Notes under the pieces: model-generated | What the model was told of the DNA's origin: nothing | The model's input: only the letters and a program-made list of their open reading frames with translations | Database searches by the model: none | Program-made: the position numbers and the translations under genes | Assembly (NCBI RefSeq): GCF_004521985.1 | Contig: NZ_SBHZ01000026.1 | Coordinates: 1 to 54,002 of the forward strand | Direction: 5' to 3' | Length of the DNA: 54,002 nucleotides | Source: Ectopseudomonas khazarica | Lineage (GTDB): Bacteria > Pseudomonadota > Gammaproteobacteria > Pseudomonadales > Pseudomonadaceae | Shown here: positions 26,048 through 34,586 of the stretch, piece after piece | Numbering within the stretch: the first letter of the stretch is position 1 | How the letters are laid out: each line of letters begins with the position of its first letter

Positions 26048-27598
26048 ATGACCACTAATCCCTTGCTCGAAACGCTGATCCCCCTGGTCGCCGACCTGTC
26101 CCGCGAACTGGACGATGGCGAGCGCTACCGGCGCTTGCTGGCCGCATTGCGCCGGCTGTTCCCCTGCGATGCGGTGGCGCTGCTCAAGTTCGATGGCGAA
26201 CTGCTGTTGCCGGTGGCGGTGGAGGGGCTGAGTGCCGATACCCTGGGGCGGCGTTTCAGGATCAGTGAGCATCCCCGCCTGGCGGCACTGGTGGAGCATC
26301 GTGGCCCGACCCGTTTCGCCGCCGACTGTGGCTTGCCCGACCCCTACGATGGGCTGGTCGACGGCCTGCACGGTCACCTGGAGGTGCACGACTGCCTGGG
26401 CTGTCCGCTGTACCTGGATGATCAGCTGTGGGGCCTGCTGACGCTGGACGCGCTCGACCCGTCGAGTTTCGCGCACGTCGACCTGGACAGCCTGGATGCG
26501 TTCGCCAGCCTGGCGGCCGCCACGGTCAAGGCCAGCGAGCGCATCAGTGGCCTGGCCCAGCGCGTCGAGACCGAGCGCCAGCTCACCGAGCTGTACAAGC
26601 AGGCGCGTCAGCAGCCGCGCGAGCTGGTGGGGCAGAGCGCGGCGTTGCGCAAGCTGCAGGATGAGATTCGCCTGGTGGGCGACAGCCCGCTCACCGTGCT
26701 GATCACCGGCGAAACCGGCGTCGGCAAGGAGCTGGTGGCCGAGGCCATTCATGCCGCGTCACCGCGTGCGCGGCGGCCGCTGGTCAGCCTCAACTGCGCT
26801 GCGCTGCCCGATTCGCTGGTGGAAAGCGAGTTGTTCGGCCACGTGCGTGGCGCCTTCTCCGGCGCGGTGAACGAGCGCAGCGGCAAGTTCGAGCTGGCCG
26901 ACGGCGGCAGCCTGTTCCTCGACGAGGTCGGCGAGCTGCCACTGGCGGTGCAGGCCAAGCTGCTGCGCGTGTTGCAGAGCGGGCAGCTGCAGCGGGTCGG
27001 CTCGGACCGCGAGCACCGTGTCGACGTGCGGGTGATCGCCGCCACCAACCGTGACCTCGCCGCCGAGGTACGCGCCGGGCGTTTCCGCGCCGATCTGTAC
27101 CACCGCCTGAGTGTCTACCCGCTGCCTGTGCCGCCGCTGCGTGAGCGCGGCCGTGACGTGCTGCTGCTGGCGGGGTACTTCCTCGAAGAGAATCGCGCGC
27201 GTCTCGGCTTGCGCAGCCTGCGCCTGGCGGCCGAGGCGCAGAAGGCGCTGCTGGCGCATGACTGGCCGGGCAACGTGCGCGAGCTGGAGCATCTGGTGGG
27301 CCGCGCCGCGATCAAGGCGCTGGCACGGCATGACGAGCGGCCGCGCATTCTCAGCCTGGAGGTGCAGGACCTGGACCTGCCGACCGGGGCGGTGAACAGC
27401 GCCGTGGAGGCGACGCTGGCCAGTGCAGAGCCGGTGCCGGCAGGCCTGGAGCTGCGCACGGCGGTGGACGCCTTCCAGCGCCAGCTGATCGAACAGTGCC
27501 TGGCGCGTCATCACGGCAAGTGGGCCGATGCGGCGCGTGAGCTGGGGGTGGATCGAGCCAACCTCAGCCGCCTGGCCAAGCGCCTGGGCATTCGCTAG
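26048..27598 (+). CDS. fhpR: Sigma-54-dependent NO-responsive activator (NorR/FhpR type)
   Basis: A 516-residue enhancer-binding protein. It has an N-terminal GAF domain (about 20-170; in NorR this holds the NO-sensing iron). The AAA+ domain has Walker A GETGVGKE near 221, the sigma-54 loop as GAFSGA near 268 (consensus GAFTGA, a tolerated change) and Walker B GGSLFLDEVGELP. The Fis-type HTH near 490-516 includes WADAARELGVDRANLSRLAKRLGI. It is divergent from fhp and faces the operator-like pair in the promoter region, so it most likely activates fhp-ppyR-nnrS in response to NO. Confidence 0.93.
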   Translation: MTTNPLLETLIPLVADLSRELDDGERYRRLLAALRRLFPCDAVALLKFDGELLLPVAVEGLSADTLGRRFRISEHPRLAALVEHRGPTRFAADCGLPDPYDGLVDGLHGHLEVHDCLGCPLYLDDQLWGLLTLDALDPSSFAHVDLDSLDAFASLAAATVKASERISGLAQRVETERQLTELYKQARQQPRELVGQSAALRKLQDEIRLVGDSPLTVLITGETGVGKELVAEAIHAASPRARRPLVSLNCAALPDSLVESELFGHVRGAFSGAVNERSGKFELADGGSLFLDEVGELPLAVQAKLLRVLQSGQLQRVGSDREHRVDVRVIAATNRDLAAEVRAGRFRADLYHRLSVYPLPVPPLRERGRDVLLLAGYFLEENRARLGLRSLRLAAEAQKALLAHDWPGNVRELEHLVGRAAIKALARHDERPRILSLEVQDLDLPTGAVNSAVEATLASAEPVPAGLELRTAVDAFQRQLIEQCLARHHGKWADAARELGVDRANLSRLAKRLGIR

Positions 27599-27614
27599 GC
27601 CGGGTTGCACCTGG

Positions 27615-28541
27615 CTACAGCTCGAACACCAGCGCCTTCAGGCCGCTTTCCGGCGAGATGTCGGGAAACTCCGGCGGGTTGTCCAGGCGCTCGACGAAAC
27701 GCAGCTGTGGCGCCTCGGCGGCCATGCCGGCGATGAGGAAGTCCGGGCCGGTGTCCGGGTCATTGACGCAGGCCAGTACCGTACCCCGTTCGCCGAGCAG
27801 CTCCGGCAGGCGACGGAGGATGCGGGCGTAGTCCTGGGTGAGGGCGAAGCTGCCTTTCTGGAAGCTCGGCGGGTCGATGATGATCAGGTCGTAAGGCCCG
27901 CTCTTGCGCACCTTTCCCCAGGACTTGAACAACTCGTGACCGAGAAACTCCACCTGGCTCAGGTCGTGCTGGTTGAGGCGGTGATTGTCGCGTCCACGGG
28001 TCAGGGCGGCGCGCGCCATGTCCAGGTTGACCACCCGCGTCGCCCCGCCGGCAATGGCTGCCACGGAGAAGCCGCAGGTGTAGGCGAACAGGTTGAGCAC
28101 GTGCTTGCCGGCCGCCTGCTGGCGCACCCACTGGCGGCCCAGGCGCATGTCGAGGAACAGGCCGCTGTTCTGTTTGCTGCCCAGGTCGAGCAGGTAGCGC
28201 AGGCCGTCCTCGCGGATCGTCCACTGCGCCTGCTCCTCGCCGGCCAGCCATTCGCTCTCGCTGCCGTGCACGTAGCGATGCTGCAGCAGCAGGCCTCGGG
28301 CGCCGCTGGCCTGCCACTCTGGCGTGTCCAGCAGTTTCAGGAGCAGCGGGCGCAGGGCGGCATCCGGCTCGCGGAACAGCATGACCAGGACGATGCCCGA
28401 CAGCCAGTCGACGGTGATCTGCTCCAACCCCGGCCAGCAACGGCCACGGCCATGGAACAGCCGCCGGGTCTCGTCGCCGGGCGGGTTGTGCAGCGCCTGC
28501 AACAGGTGCTGGCGCAGGGTGGCGAGGGGCGCGTCAGTCAT
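27615..28541 (-). CDS. Class I SAM-dependent methyltransferase (RlmI-like)
   Basis: A 308-residue methyltransferase. The SAM-binding region reads VLNLFAYTCGFSVAAIAGGATRVVNLDMA, and the catalytic-region motif IIDPPSFQKGSF resembles that of RlmI/RlmK-type 23S rRNA m5C methyltransferases. The N-terminal PUA domain of RlmI is not evident, so the substrate is uncertain. It is third in an operon with truncated haemoglobin and FKBP, overlapping the latter by 8 nt. It converges on fhpR with 16 nt between. Confidence 0.85.
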   Translation of the reverse strand: MTDAPLATLRQHLLQALHNPPGDETRRLFHGRGRCWPGLEQITVDWLSGIVLVMLFREPDAALRPLLLKLLDTPEWQASGARGLLLQHRYVHGSESEWLAGEEQAQWTIREDGLRYLLDLGSKQNSGLFLDMRLGRQWVRQQAAGKHVLNLFAYTCGFSVAAIAGGATRVVNLDMARAALTRGRDNHRLNQHDLSQVEFLGHELFKSWGKVRKSGPYDLIIIDPPSFQKGSFALTQDYARILRRLPELLGERGTVLACVNDPDTGPDFLIAGMAAEAPQLRFVERLDNPPEFPDISPESGLKALVFEL

Positions 28542-28872
28542 CGCGGGTCAGCACTTCCAGCAGTTCGATCTCGAAGGTCAGGTCGGCGTTGGGAGGGATC
28601 GAGCCGACGCTGCGTTCGCCGTAACCCAGGTGCGCCGGCACCTGCAGCTTGCGCTTGCCACCGACCTGCATGCCCATCAGGCCCTGGTCCCAGCCCTTGA
28701 TCACCCGCCCGGTGCCGATCACGCACTGGAACGGCTTGCCGCGCGAGAAGGACGAGTCGAACTCGCTGCCGTCGGCCAGCCAGCCACGGTACTGGGTGGT
28801 GATCAGGGCGCCCTTGACCACGGCCTTGCCGTCGCCAGGTTGCAGGTCTTCGATGATCAGTTCGTTGCTCAT
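28534..28872 (-). CDS. FKBP-type peptidyl-prolyl isomerase
   Basis: A 112-residue single-domain FKBP without a signal peptide, so cytoplasmic. Active-site signatures are YRGWLADGSEFDSSF, VIKGWDQGLMGMQVGGKRKLQVP, GYGE and IPPNADLTFEIELLEV, which cover the whole fold. It is sandwiched by overlaps: 4 nt with the haemoglobin gene upstream and 8 nt with the methyltransferase gene downstream. Confidence 0.94.
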   Translation of the reverse strand: MSNELIIEDLQPGDGKAVVKGALITTQYRGWLADGSEFDSSFSRGKPFQCVIGTGRVIKGWDQGLMGMQVGGKRKLQVPAHLGYGERSVGSIPPNADLTFEIELLEVLTRDD

Positions 28873-29303
28873 GTCGGGGTTTCCTTGCGGTGACGATTCT
28901 GACTGGCCTGCACCGAGCGTTCGGCAGGCACGCGCAGTTGCCTCAGCAGGTAGTCGGCGAATGCCGGCGCATAGCCCTGCAGGGCGATGGCGCCGGCCAT
29001 GCAGCTCAGCCAGCTCTCGGCCAGGGCCTGGTCGATCGGCCACTGCGAATGGAAGGCCGGAATGCTGATGCTGCCGTATTTCTCGGCGAACAGGCGCGGC
29101 CCGCCCAGCCAGCCGCTGAGAAAGCACGCCAGCTTGTCCCGCGACGCGCTCAGGTCGGCCGGATGCAGGGCGCGCAGGGCAGCGGCCTCGGGACGTTCGT
29201 CCATCAACCGGTAGAAGTCGTCGACCAGCCGGCGCAGGCCATCGATACCGCCGGCAGCCTGGTAGGACGCGTCGAGAGTGCCGTAGGGCAGGGTGTCGCT
29301 CAT
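28869..29303 (-). CDS. Group II truncated haemoglobin
   Basis: A 144-residue protein of the 2/2 haemoglobin group II (trHbO/YjbI-like) type. It shows Y-x-A-x-GG near the N-terminus, FYRLMDE, KLACFLSGWLGGP and HSQWPIDQALAESWLSCM, where the proximal His segment and group-II Trp can be recognised. It is the first gene of the three-gene operon. Nearness to fhp and fhpR suggests a role in O2/NO handling, but it is separately transcribed and no NorR-type site was noted before it. Confidence 0.9.
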   Translation of the reverse strand: MSDTLPYGTLDASYQAAGGIDGLRRLVDDFYRLMDERPEAAALRALHPADLSASRDKLACFLSGWLGGPRLFAEKYGSISIPAFHSQWPIDQALAESWLSCMAGAIALQGYAPAFADYLLRQLRVPAERSVQASQNRHRKETPT

Positions 29304-29374
29304 CGCGTCCCTCCTGAAAAAGGCGCCATTGTAACCGCTGGCGTAGAATGGCCGGCCATTTGAAGTGCACGCCC

Positions 29375-29423
29375 TGTGGGAGGCGCTTTAGCGGCGACGG
29401 TCGCGGCTCAAGCCCCTCCCACA
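29375..29423. repeat. REPIN between truncated haemoglobin and polB
   Basis: TGTGGGAGGCGCTTTAGCGGCGA and TCGCGGCTCAAGCCCCTCCCACA face each other with 3 nt between. This is the same repeat family as 4018-4079 and 49737-49800. It lies in the divergent 163-nt region before polB. Confidence 0.85.
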
Positions 29424-29466
29424 CGTAGCACGTAAGCACCGAGTTTGAATCCGCAGCCCATTCCCG

Positions 29467-31830
29467 ATGACCCAACCCCGACAAGGCTTCGTGCTCAGCC
29501 GCCATTGGCGCGATACGCCGCAAGGCACCGAGGTGGCCTTCTGGCTGGCCACCGATGCCGGCCCGCTACAGGTGCGCCTGCCGTTGCAGGAGTCGGTGGC
29601 GTTCATTCCAGTCGAGCAGCGCGCCTGGGCCGAGCCGTTGCTGCGCAATGAACAGGGCGCCGAGTTGCGCGAGCTGGCCTTGCGTGATTTCCGCCAGCGC
29701 CCGGTGCTGGGCCTGTACTGCCGTCAGTACCGCCAGTTGCTGCAACTGGAGAAGAAGCTGCGCCAGGTCGGCGTGGATGTCTACGAGGCCGATATCCGTC
29801 CGCCGGAGCGTTACCTGATGGAACGCTTCATCACCGCCAGCGTCGCCTTCGAGGGTGTCGAACAGGCGGACGGCAGCCTGCTGTGCAAGTCGCTCAGGCC
29901 GGCCGCCGACTACCGCCCGCGCCTGCGCCTGGTCTCGCTGGATATCGAGACCAGCGCCCGTGGCGAGCTGTACTCCATCGCCCTGGAGGGCTGTGGCCAG
30001 CGTCAGGTCTACATGCTCGGCCCGGCCAACGGTGACGCCAGCGGCGTCGACTTCGACCTCGCCTACTGCGACAGCCGCAAGGCGCTGCTCGAGTGCCTGA
30101 ATGCCTGGCTGGAGCGGCATGACCCCGACGCCATCATCGGCTGGAACCTGGTGCAGTTCGACCTGCGCGTGCTGCGTGAGCACGCCGAGCAGCTCAAGGT
30201 GCCGCTGCGCCTGGGGCGTGGTGGCGACGTGCTCGGCTGGCGTCAGCACAACAGCAGCCAGCACTACTTCGCCGAGGCGGCCGGGCGGCTGATCATCGAC
30301 GGCATCGAAGCCTTGCGCTCGGCCACCTGGAGCTTCCCTTCGTTCAGCCTGGAAGTGGTGGCGCAGACCCTGCTGGGCGAAGGCAAGGCGATCGACACAC
30401 CCTATGCACGCATGGACGAGATCCAGCGCATGTTCGACGAGGACAGGCCGGCGCTGGCGCACTACAACCTCAAGGACTGCGAGCTGGTCACGCGCATCTT
30501 CGCCCACACCGAACTGCTCGCCTTCCTGCTGGAGCGCTCCAGCGTCACCGGCCTGGCCGCCGATCGCAGTGGTGGCTCGGTCGCGGCGTTCACCCATCTG
30601 TACCTGCCGCCGATGCATCGCCTCGGCTTCGTCGCGCCCAACCTCGGTGACATCCGCGGCGAGAACAGCCCGGGCGGTTTCGTCATGGATTCGCGTCCGG
30701 GGCTCTACGACTCGGTGCTGGTGCTGGACTACAAGAGCCTGTATCCGTCGATCATCCGCAGCTTCCTGATCGATCCGGTGGGGCTGGTCGAAGGCCTGCA
30801 GCGCCCGGACGACGCGCATTCGGTGGAAGGCTTTCGCGGCGCGCGCTTCTCGCGCACGCAGCACTGCCTGCCGAGCATCGTCGAGCGCGTGTGGCAGGGG
30901 CGCGAGACGGCCAAGCGCGACGGCAATGCGGCGCTGTCGCAGGCGCTGAAGATCATCATGAACGCCTTCTACGGTGTGCTTGGCTCCAGCGGCTGCCGCT
31001 TCTTCGACCCGCGCCTGGCGTCGTCCATCACCCTGCGCGGGCACCAGATCATGAAACGCACCCGCGAGCTGATCGAGGCCGAGGGGCACGCGGTGATCTA
31101 TGGCGATACCGACTCCACCTTCGTCTGGCTCGGTCGGGCGCATGACGAGGACGAGGCGGCGCGCATCGGCCGCGCGCTGGTGGCCCGCGTGAATGCCTGG
31201 TGGCGCGAGCACCTGCAGCACGCGTACGGGCTGGACAGTGCGCTGGAGCTGCAGTTCGAGACCCACTACCGGCGCTTTCTGATGCCCACCATCCGTGGCA
31301 CCGAAGAGGGCAGCAAGAAGCGCTATGCCGGTCTGGTGCGCGACGCCGCTGGCGCCGAGCGCATGGTGTTCAAGGGGCTGGAAACGGTGCGCACCGACTG
31401 GTCGCCGCTGGCGCAGCGCTTCCAGCAGGAGCTGTACCGGCTGGTCTTCGCCGGCGAGCCCTACGAGGCGTACGTGCGCGACTATGTCGAGCGCACCCTG
31501 GGCGGTGAGCTGGATGAACTGCTGGTCTATCGCAAGCGCCTGCGCCGGCGCCTCGACGACTACCAGCGCAACGTGCCGCCACACGTGCGCGCCGCGCGCC
31601 TGGCCGACGAGCACAACCAGCACCTGGGCAGGCCGCTGCAGTACCAGCGCGGCGGCTGGATCAGCTACCTGATCACCAGGGGCGGGCCGCAACCGCTGGA
31701 GCGCCTGCTGTCACCCGTCGACTACGAGCATTACATCAGCCGCCAGCTGAAGCCGGTGGCCGATGCCATCCTGCCGTTCGTCGGTGGCGACTTCGAGCGC
31801 CTGCTGGACGGGCAGTACAGGCTGTTCTGA
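29467..31830 (+). CDS. polB: DNA polymerase II (family B)
   Basis: This 787-residue polymerase matches E. coli Pol II in length (783). The 3'-5' exonuclease has SLDIETSARGE (near 158), GWNLVQFDLRVL and HYNLKDCELV. The polymerase motifs are DYKSLYPSI (near 421), KIIMNAFYGVLG (near 495) and YGDTDSTF (near 545), all intact. It takes part in lesion bypass, replication restart and proofreading repair, and in enterics is SOS-induced. No clear LexA box (CTGT-N8-ACAG) was seen directly upstream. Confidence 0.97.
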   Translation: MTQPRQGFVLSRHWRDTPQGTEVAFWLATDAGPLQVRLPLQESVAFIPVEQRAWAEPLLRNEQGAELRELALRDFRQRPVLGLYCRQYRQLLQLEKKLRQVGVDVYEADIRPPERYLMERFITASVAFEGVEQADGSLLCKSLRPAADYRPRLRLVSLDIETSARGELYSIALEGCGQRQVYMLGPANGDASGVDFDLAYCDSRKALLECLNAWLERHDPDAIIGWNLVQFDLRVLREHAEQLKVPLRLGRGGDVLGWRQHNSSQHYFAEAAGRLIIDGIEALRSATWSFPSFSLEVVAQTLLGEGKAIDTPYARMDEIQRMFDEDRPALAHYNLKDCELVTRIFAHTELLAFLLERSSVTGLAADRSGGSVAAFTHLYLPPMHRLGFVAPNLGDIRGENSPGGFVMDSRPGLYDSVLVLDYKSLYPSIIRSFLIDPVGLVEGLQRPDDAHSVEGFRGARFSRTQHCLPSIVERVWQGRETAKRDGNAALSQALKIIMNAFYGVLGSSGCRFFDPRLASSITLRGHQIMKRTRELIEAEGHAVIYGDTDSTFVWLGRAHDEDEAARIGRALVARVNAWWREHLQHAYGLDSALELQFETHYRRFLMPTIRGTEEGSKKRYAGLVRDAAGAERMVFKGLETVRTDWSPLAQRFQQELYRLVFAGEPYEAYVRDYVERTLGGELDELLVYRKRLRRRLDDYQRNVPPHVRAARLADEHNQHLGRPLQYQRGGWISYLITRGGPQPLERLLSPVDYEHYISRQLKPVADAILPFVGGDFERLLDGQYRLF

Positions 31831-32029
31831 GTGCTGCTGGCGGCCGCTCTGGCGGGCGTCTCCCGCGGATGAGGCGGATGCCGCTGGCAGGAAATAATTT
31901 GCAAAGCTCGTCCCGTTGAGCGGCGTTCACGGCCTGAATATATTGGCGCCCGTGATGCCGGGCCCCTCTGGCGGTTAACACCGCGATGTCGGAATCACAG
32001 TCTGTTCAATCTGACTGTAGGAGGGGCTC

Positions 32030-33019
32030 ATGACTGCCCTCGAACCGTTCCTCTTCGCCGACTTCCTCGGTACGGCCACCTGGTTGTGGCTGGTCTTCAT
32101 CGCTGTCGTCATCTCCCTGCTGGCCTTCGACCTTGGCGTGCTGCATCGCGACAATCGCGAGATCGGCGTGCGCGAGAGCCTGTTGCTGTCCGCCGGCTAC
32201 ATCAGCGCCGGCCTGCTGTTCGGCGTCTGGGTGTTCTTCCAGAAGGGCGGCGACGCCAGCATGGATTACCTCACCGGCTTCCTGATCGAAAAATCGTTGT
32301 CGATGGACAACGTGTTCCTCATGGCCATGATCTTCAGCTTCCTAGCGATCCCGCGGCAGTACCAGCACAAGGTGCTGTTCTGGGGAATCATGGGGGTGCT
32401 GGTGCTGCGCGCGATCATGATCGGCCTGGGTGCGGCGCTGATCCATGAATTCAGCTGGGTGCTCTACCTGTTCGGTGCGTTCCTGTTCTTCACCGGGGTG
32501 AAGATGCTGTTCTCCAGGCTGGACGACGCACCGGACCTGCAGAACAACCTGCTGGTCAGGTTCCTGCGCAAGCACCTGCGCGTGACCGACGGCCTGCACG
32601 GCCAGCGCTTCTTCGTGCGCCAGGACGATGGCAACGGACGCCGCGTGCTGTGGGTGACGCCGCTGTTCCTCGCGCTGATCCTGATCGAGTGTGCCGACCT
32701 GGTGTTCGCCATCGACAGCGTGCCGGCGATCTTCGCCATCACCCAGGATCCGTTCATCGTCTACACCTCGAACATCTTCGCCATCCTCGGCCTGCGCGCC
32801 CTGTACTTCGCCCTGGCCGCGCTGATCCATCGCTTTGCCTATCTCAAGTACGCACTGGCCCTGGTGCTGGTGTTCATCGGCACGAAGATCTTCCTGGTGG
32901 GCATCATCGGCAAGATCCCGGCGGCCGTATCCCTCAGCGTGACCCTCGGCCTGCTGGTCGGTGGCGTGGCGCTGTCGCTGTACAAGACCCGTGGCCAATC
33001 GCAGCCACACGAACATTGA
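32030..33019 (+). CDS. TerC family membrane protein
   Basis: A 329-residue protein with about nine hydrophobic helices. TerC marks are the FLIEKSLSMDNVF motif in the third helix and the mirrored IECADLVFAIDSVPAIFAIT in the C-terminal half, whose acidic residues likely bind metal. Members such as Alx and MeeY export manganese or help metalate exoenzymes; tellurite is not necessarily involved. AGGAGGGG lies 5-12 nt before the ATG. The 198-nt leader has hairpin-forming GC tracts but no clear yybP-ykoY manganese riboswitch core. Confidence 0.92.
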   Translation: MTALEPFLFADFLGTATWLWLVFIAVVISLLAFDLGVLHRDNREIGVRESLLLSAGYISAGLLFGVWVFFQKGGDASMDYLTGFLIEKSLSMDNVFLMAMIFSFLAIPRQYQHKVLFWGIMGVLVLRAIMIGLGAALIHEFSWVLYLFGAFLFFTGVKMLFSRLDDAPDLQNNLLVRFLRKHLRVTDGLHGQRFFVRQDDGNGRRVLWVTPLFLALILIECADLVFAIDSVPAIFAITQDPFIVYTSNIFAILGLRALYFALAALIHRFAYLKYALALVLVFIGTKIFLVGIIGKIPAAVSLSVTLGLLVGGVALSLYKTRGQSQPHEH

Positions 33020-33079
33020 TGCTCGCCCCGGCCACGCCGCTGGCGTGGTCGGAGGCAGCCCGAAACTGGAGAATCACTG

Positions 33080-33379
33080 ATGAATAGCTGCCGCAAACGC
33101 CCCCTGGCATTCGCTGCCTTGGGCGCCATTGTGTTCACCCTGGCCGGCTGCGAGGCCGCCGAGCAGTCGGCGCAGAAACTGGCCGACGAGGCGAAGAAGG
33201 AAGCGCAGGCGTTGATCGAGGGCTCGGTCGGAGAGGTGGTGGACGAGGTCAACCGCCAGGTGGACGCCTTGCAGGACTCCACCAACCGCGCCCTGGGCAA
33301 GGCCGAGGAGGAGGGCCGCAACGGGTCGCACGACGAACCATCCGCCGAACGTCCCGTCGAGCCGGGCGTGGAAACCTGA
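33080..33379 (+). CDS. Small lipoprotein
   Basis: A 99-residue protein with a type II signal peptide: the lipobox FTLAGC places the lipidated Cys near residue 24. The mature part is a charged amphipathic helix rich in Ala, Glu, Lys and Gln (AEQSAQKLADEAKKEAQAL), suggesting a periplasmic coiled coil, with a disordered Glu/Pro tail. I do not recognise a family. It starts 60 nt after terC and converges on dauA, 7 nt from its stop. Confidence 0.82.
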   Translation: MNSCRKRPLAFAALGAIVFTLAGCEAAEQSAQKLADEAKKEAQALIEGSVGEVVDEVNRQVDALQDSTNRALGKAEEEGRNGSHDEPSAERPVEPGVET

Positions 33380-33386
33380 TGAGGCG

Positions 33387-34514
33387 TCAGCCGAGCAGCC
33401 GCTGCGGGCTGAGCATGGCGGCGGTCAGGCCGGCGGCGATCAGCTGTTCCGGCAGCGGCTGCCTGCGGATCAGCGCGGCGCAGGCCTGGCCCATGGCCGC
33501 GCTGGTCTGGATGCCGTAGCCGCCCTGTGCGGCGACCCAGAAGAAGCCCGCCGCCTGCGCATCGAAGCCGCCGACCAGGTCGCCGTCGGCAACGAAGCTG
33601 CGCAGGCCGGCCCAGGTGTGCTCCGGGCGGCGAATCTGCAGGCTGGTATGGGTTTCGATCTGGTGGATGCCGAGGGCGATGTCCAGCTCTTCCGGTTGCA
33701 CGTCGTGGGCTGCCACCGGGTCGGCATTGGCCGGTGAACCCAGCAGCAGACCGGCATCGGGCTTGAAGTAGAAGGATTCGTCCAGGCTGACCAGCGCTGG
33801 CCAGCTCTGGCAGTCGATGCCCTCGCCGGCTTGGAAGGTGAAGGCGGCGCGTCGTTTGGGTTGCAGGCCGATACCGGGCAGCCCGGCCAGCTGGGCGATC
33901 TGGTCGCACCAGGCGCCGGCGGCGTTGATCAGCAGCGTGGCGCTGTAGCGTTGCCCCGCGCAATCCACCTGCCAGCCCGCGGCGCTGCGGCTGATCGCCA
34001 GCACCTCGCGGTCGCAGTGTATTTCGCCACCCTGCTGGCGGATGCCGCGCAGGTAGCCCTGGTGCAGGGCGGCGGTATCGATGTCGGCGGCGCTGGGGTC
34101 GTACAGCGCCCCCCGGACCCGTTCGCGACGCAGCACCGGCACCATGGCGCAGGCCTGCTCGGCGCTGAGCAGGCGAGCCTCGGCGACCTGTTGGCGCGCC
34201 TGCTCGAACTGGCGCTGCAGCTCGGCCGCATCGCCGCTGAAATCCACCACCAGTTCGCCACGCGGGGTGAGCAGCGGATGGTCGCTGAAGCCAGCGGGTG
34301 GCGCATCGTAGAAGGCGCGGCTGGCGGCGGTCAGTGCGCGTACCTGAGGCGTGCCGTAGGCCACGGTGTAGAGCGCGGCCGAGCGACCGGTGGAGTGGTA
34401 GCCCGGTTGCGCCTCGCGCTCCAGGACGATGGTCTTGCCGTGGCCGGCGAGAAAGTAGCCGGTGGAGGCGCCGGCGATACCGCCGCCGATGATGAGGTAG
34501 TCGCAGTGCTGCAT
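33387..34514 (-). CDS. dauA: FAD-dependent D-arginine dehydrogenase
   Basis: A 375-residue flavoprotein matching P. aeruginosa DauA in length and long identical stretches. It opens with the dinucleotide fold YLIIGGGIAGASTGYFLAGHG and EREAQPGYHSTGRSAA. Internal DAO-family segments include LQPKRRAAF, LVSLDESFYFKPDAG, RRPEHTWAGLRSF and WVAAQGGYGIQTSAAMG. DauA oxidises D-arginine and D-lysine to the 2-keto acid, with electrons passed to the respiratory chain. The start is ATG 34514, since an upstream extension would run into the rhlB terminator. The dauB and dauR genes beside it in P. aeruginosa are absent, so regulation and the second step are unclear. Confidence 0.9.
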   Translation of the reverse strand: MQHCDYLIIGGGIAGASTGYFLAGHGKTIVLEREAQPGYHSTGRSAALYTVAYGTPQVRALTAASRAFYDAPPAGFSDHPLLTPRGELVVDFSGDAAELQRQFEQARQQVAEARLLSAEQACAMVPVLRRERVRGALYDPSAADIDTAALHQGYLRGIRQQGGEIHCDREVLAISRSAAGWQVDCAGQRYSATLLINAAGAWCDQIAQLAGLPGIGLQPKRRAAFTFQAGEGIDCQSWPALVSLDESFYFKPDAGLLLGSPANADPVAAHDVQPEELDIALGIHQIETHTSLQIRRPEHTWAGLRSFVADGDLVGGFDAQAAGFFWVAAQGGYGIQTSAAMGQACAALIRRQPLPEQLIAAGLTAAMLSPQRLLG

Positions 34515-34540
34515 GTCGTGTCGTTCGATGGGGTCAAATG

Positions 34541-34569
34541 AAAAAGGCGAAGCCACAGGCTTCGCCTTT
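34541..34569 (-). terminator. Terminator of rhlB
   Basis: A perfect 12-bp stem (AAAGGCGAAGCC/GGCTTCGCCTTT, 34543-34554 and 34558-34569) gives a TTTTTCATTT run on the minus strand. It lies between rhlB and dauA, so dauA needs its own promoter or read-through. Confidence 0.9.
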
Positions 34570-34586
34570 GTTCGCTCGCCGTCGCT

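Noticed and set aside
29566..31692. A 708-codon minus-strand open frame opposite polB
   Set aside because: Shadow composition; polB carries every family-B polymerase motif.
31831..32029. A yybP-ykoY manganese riboswitch before the TerC gene
   Set aside because: TerC genes often carry one, but the conserved core words were not found; only general GC hairpins are visible.
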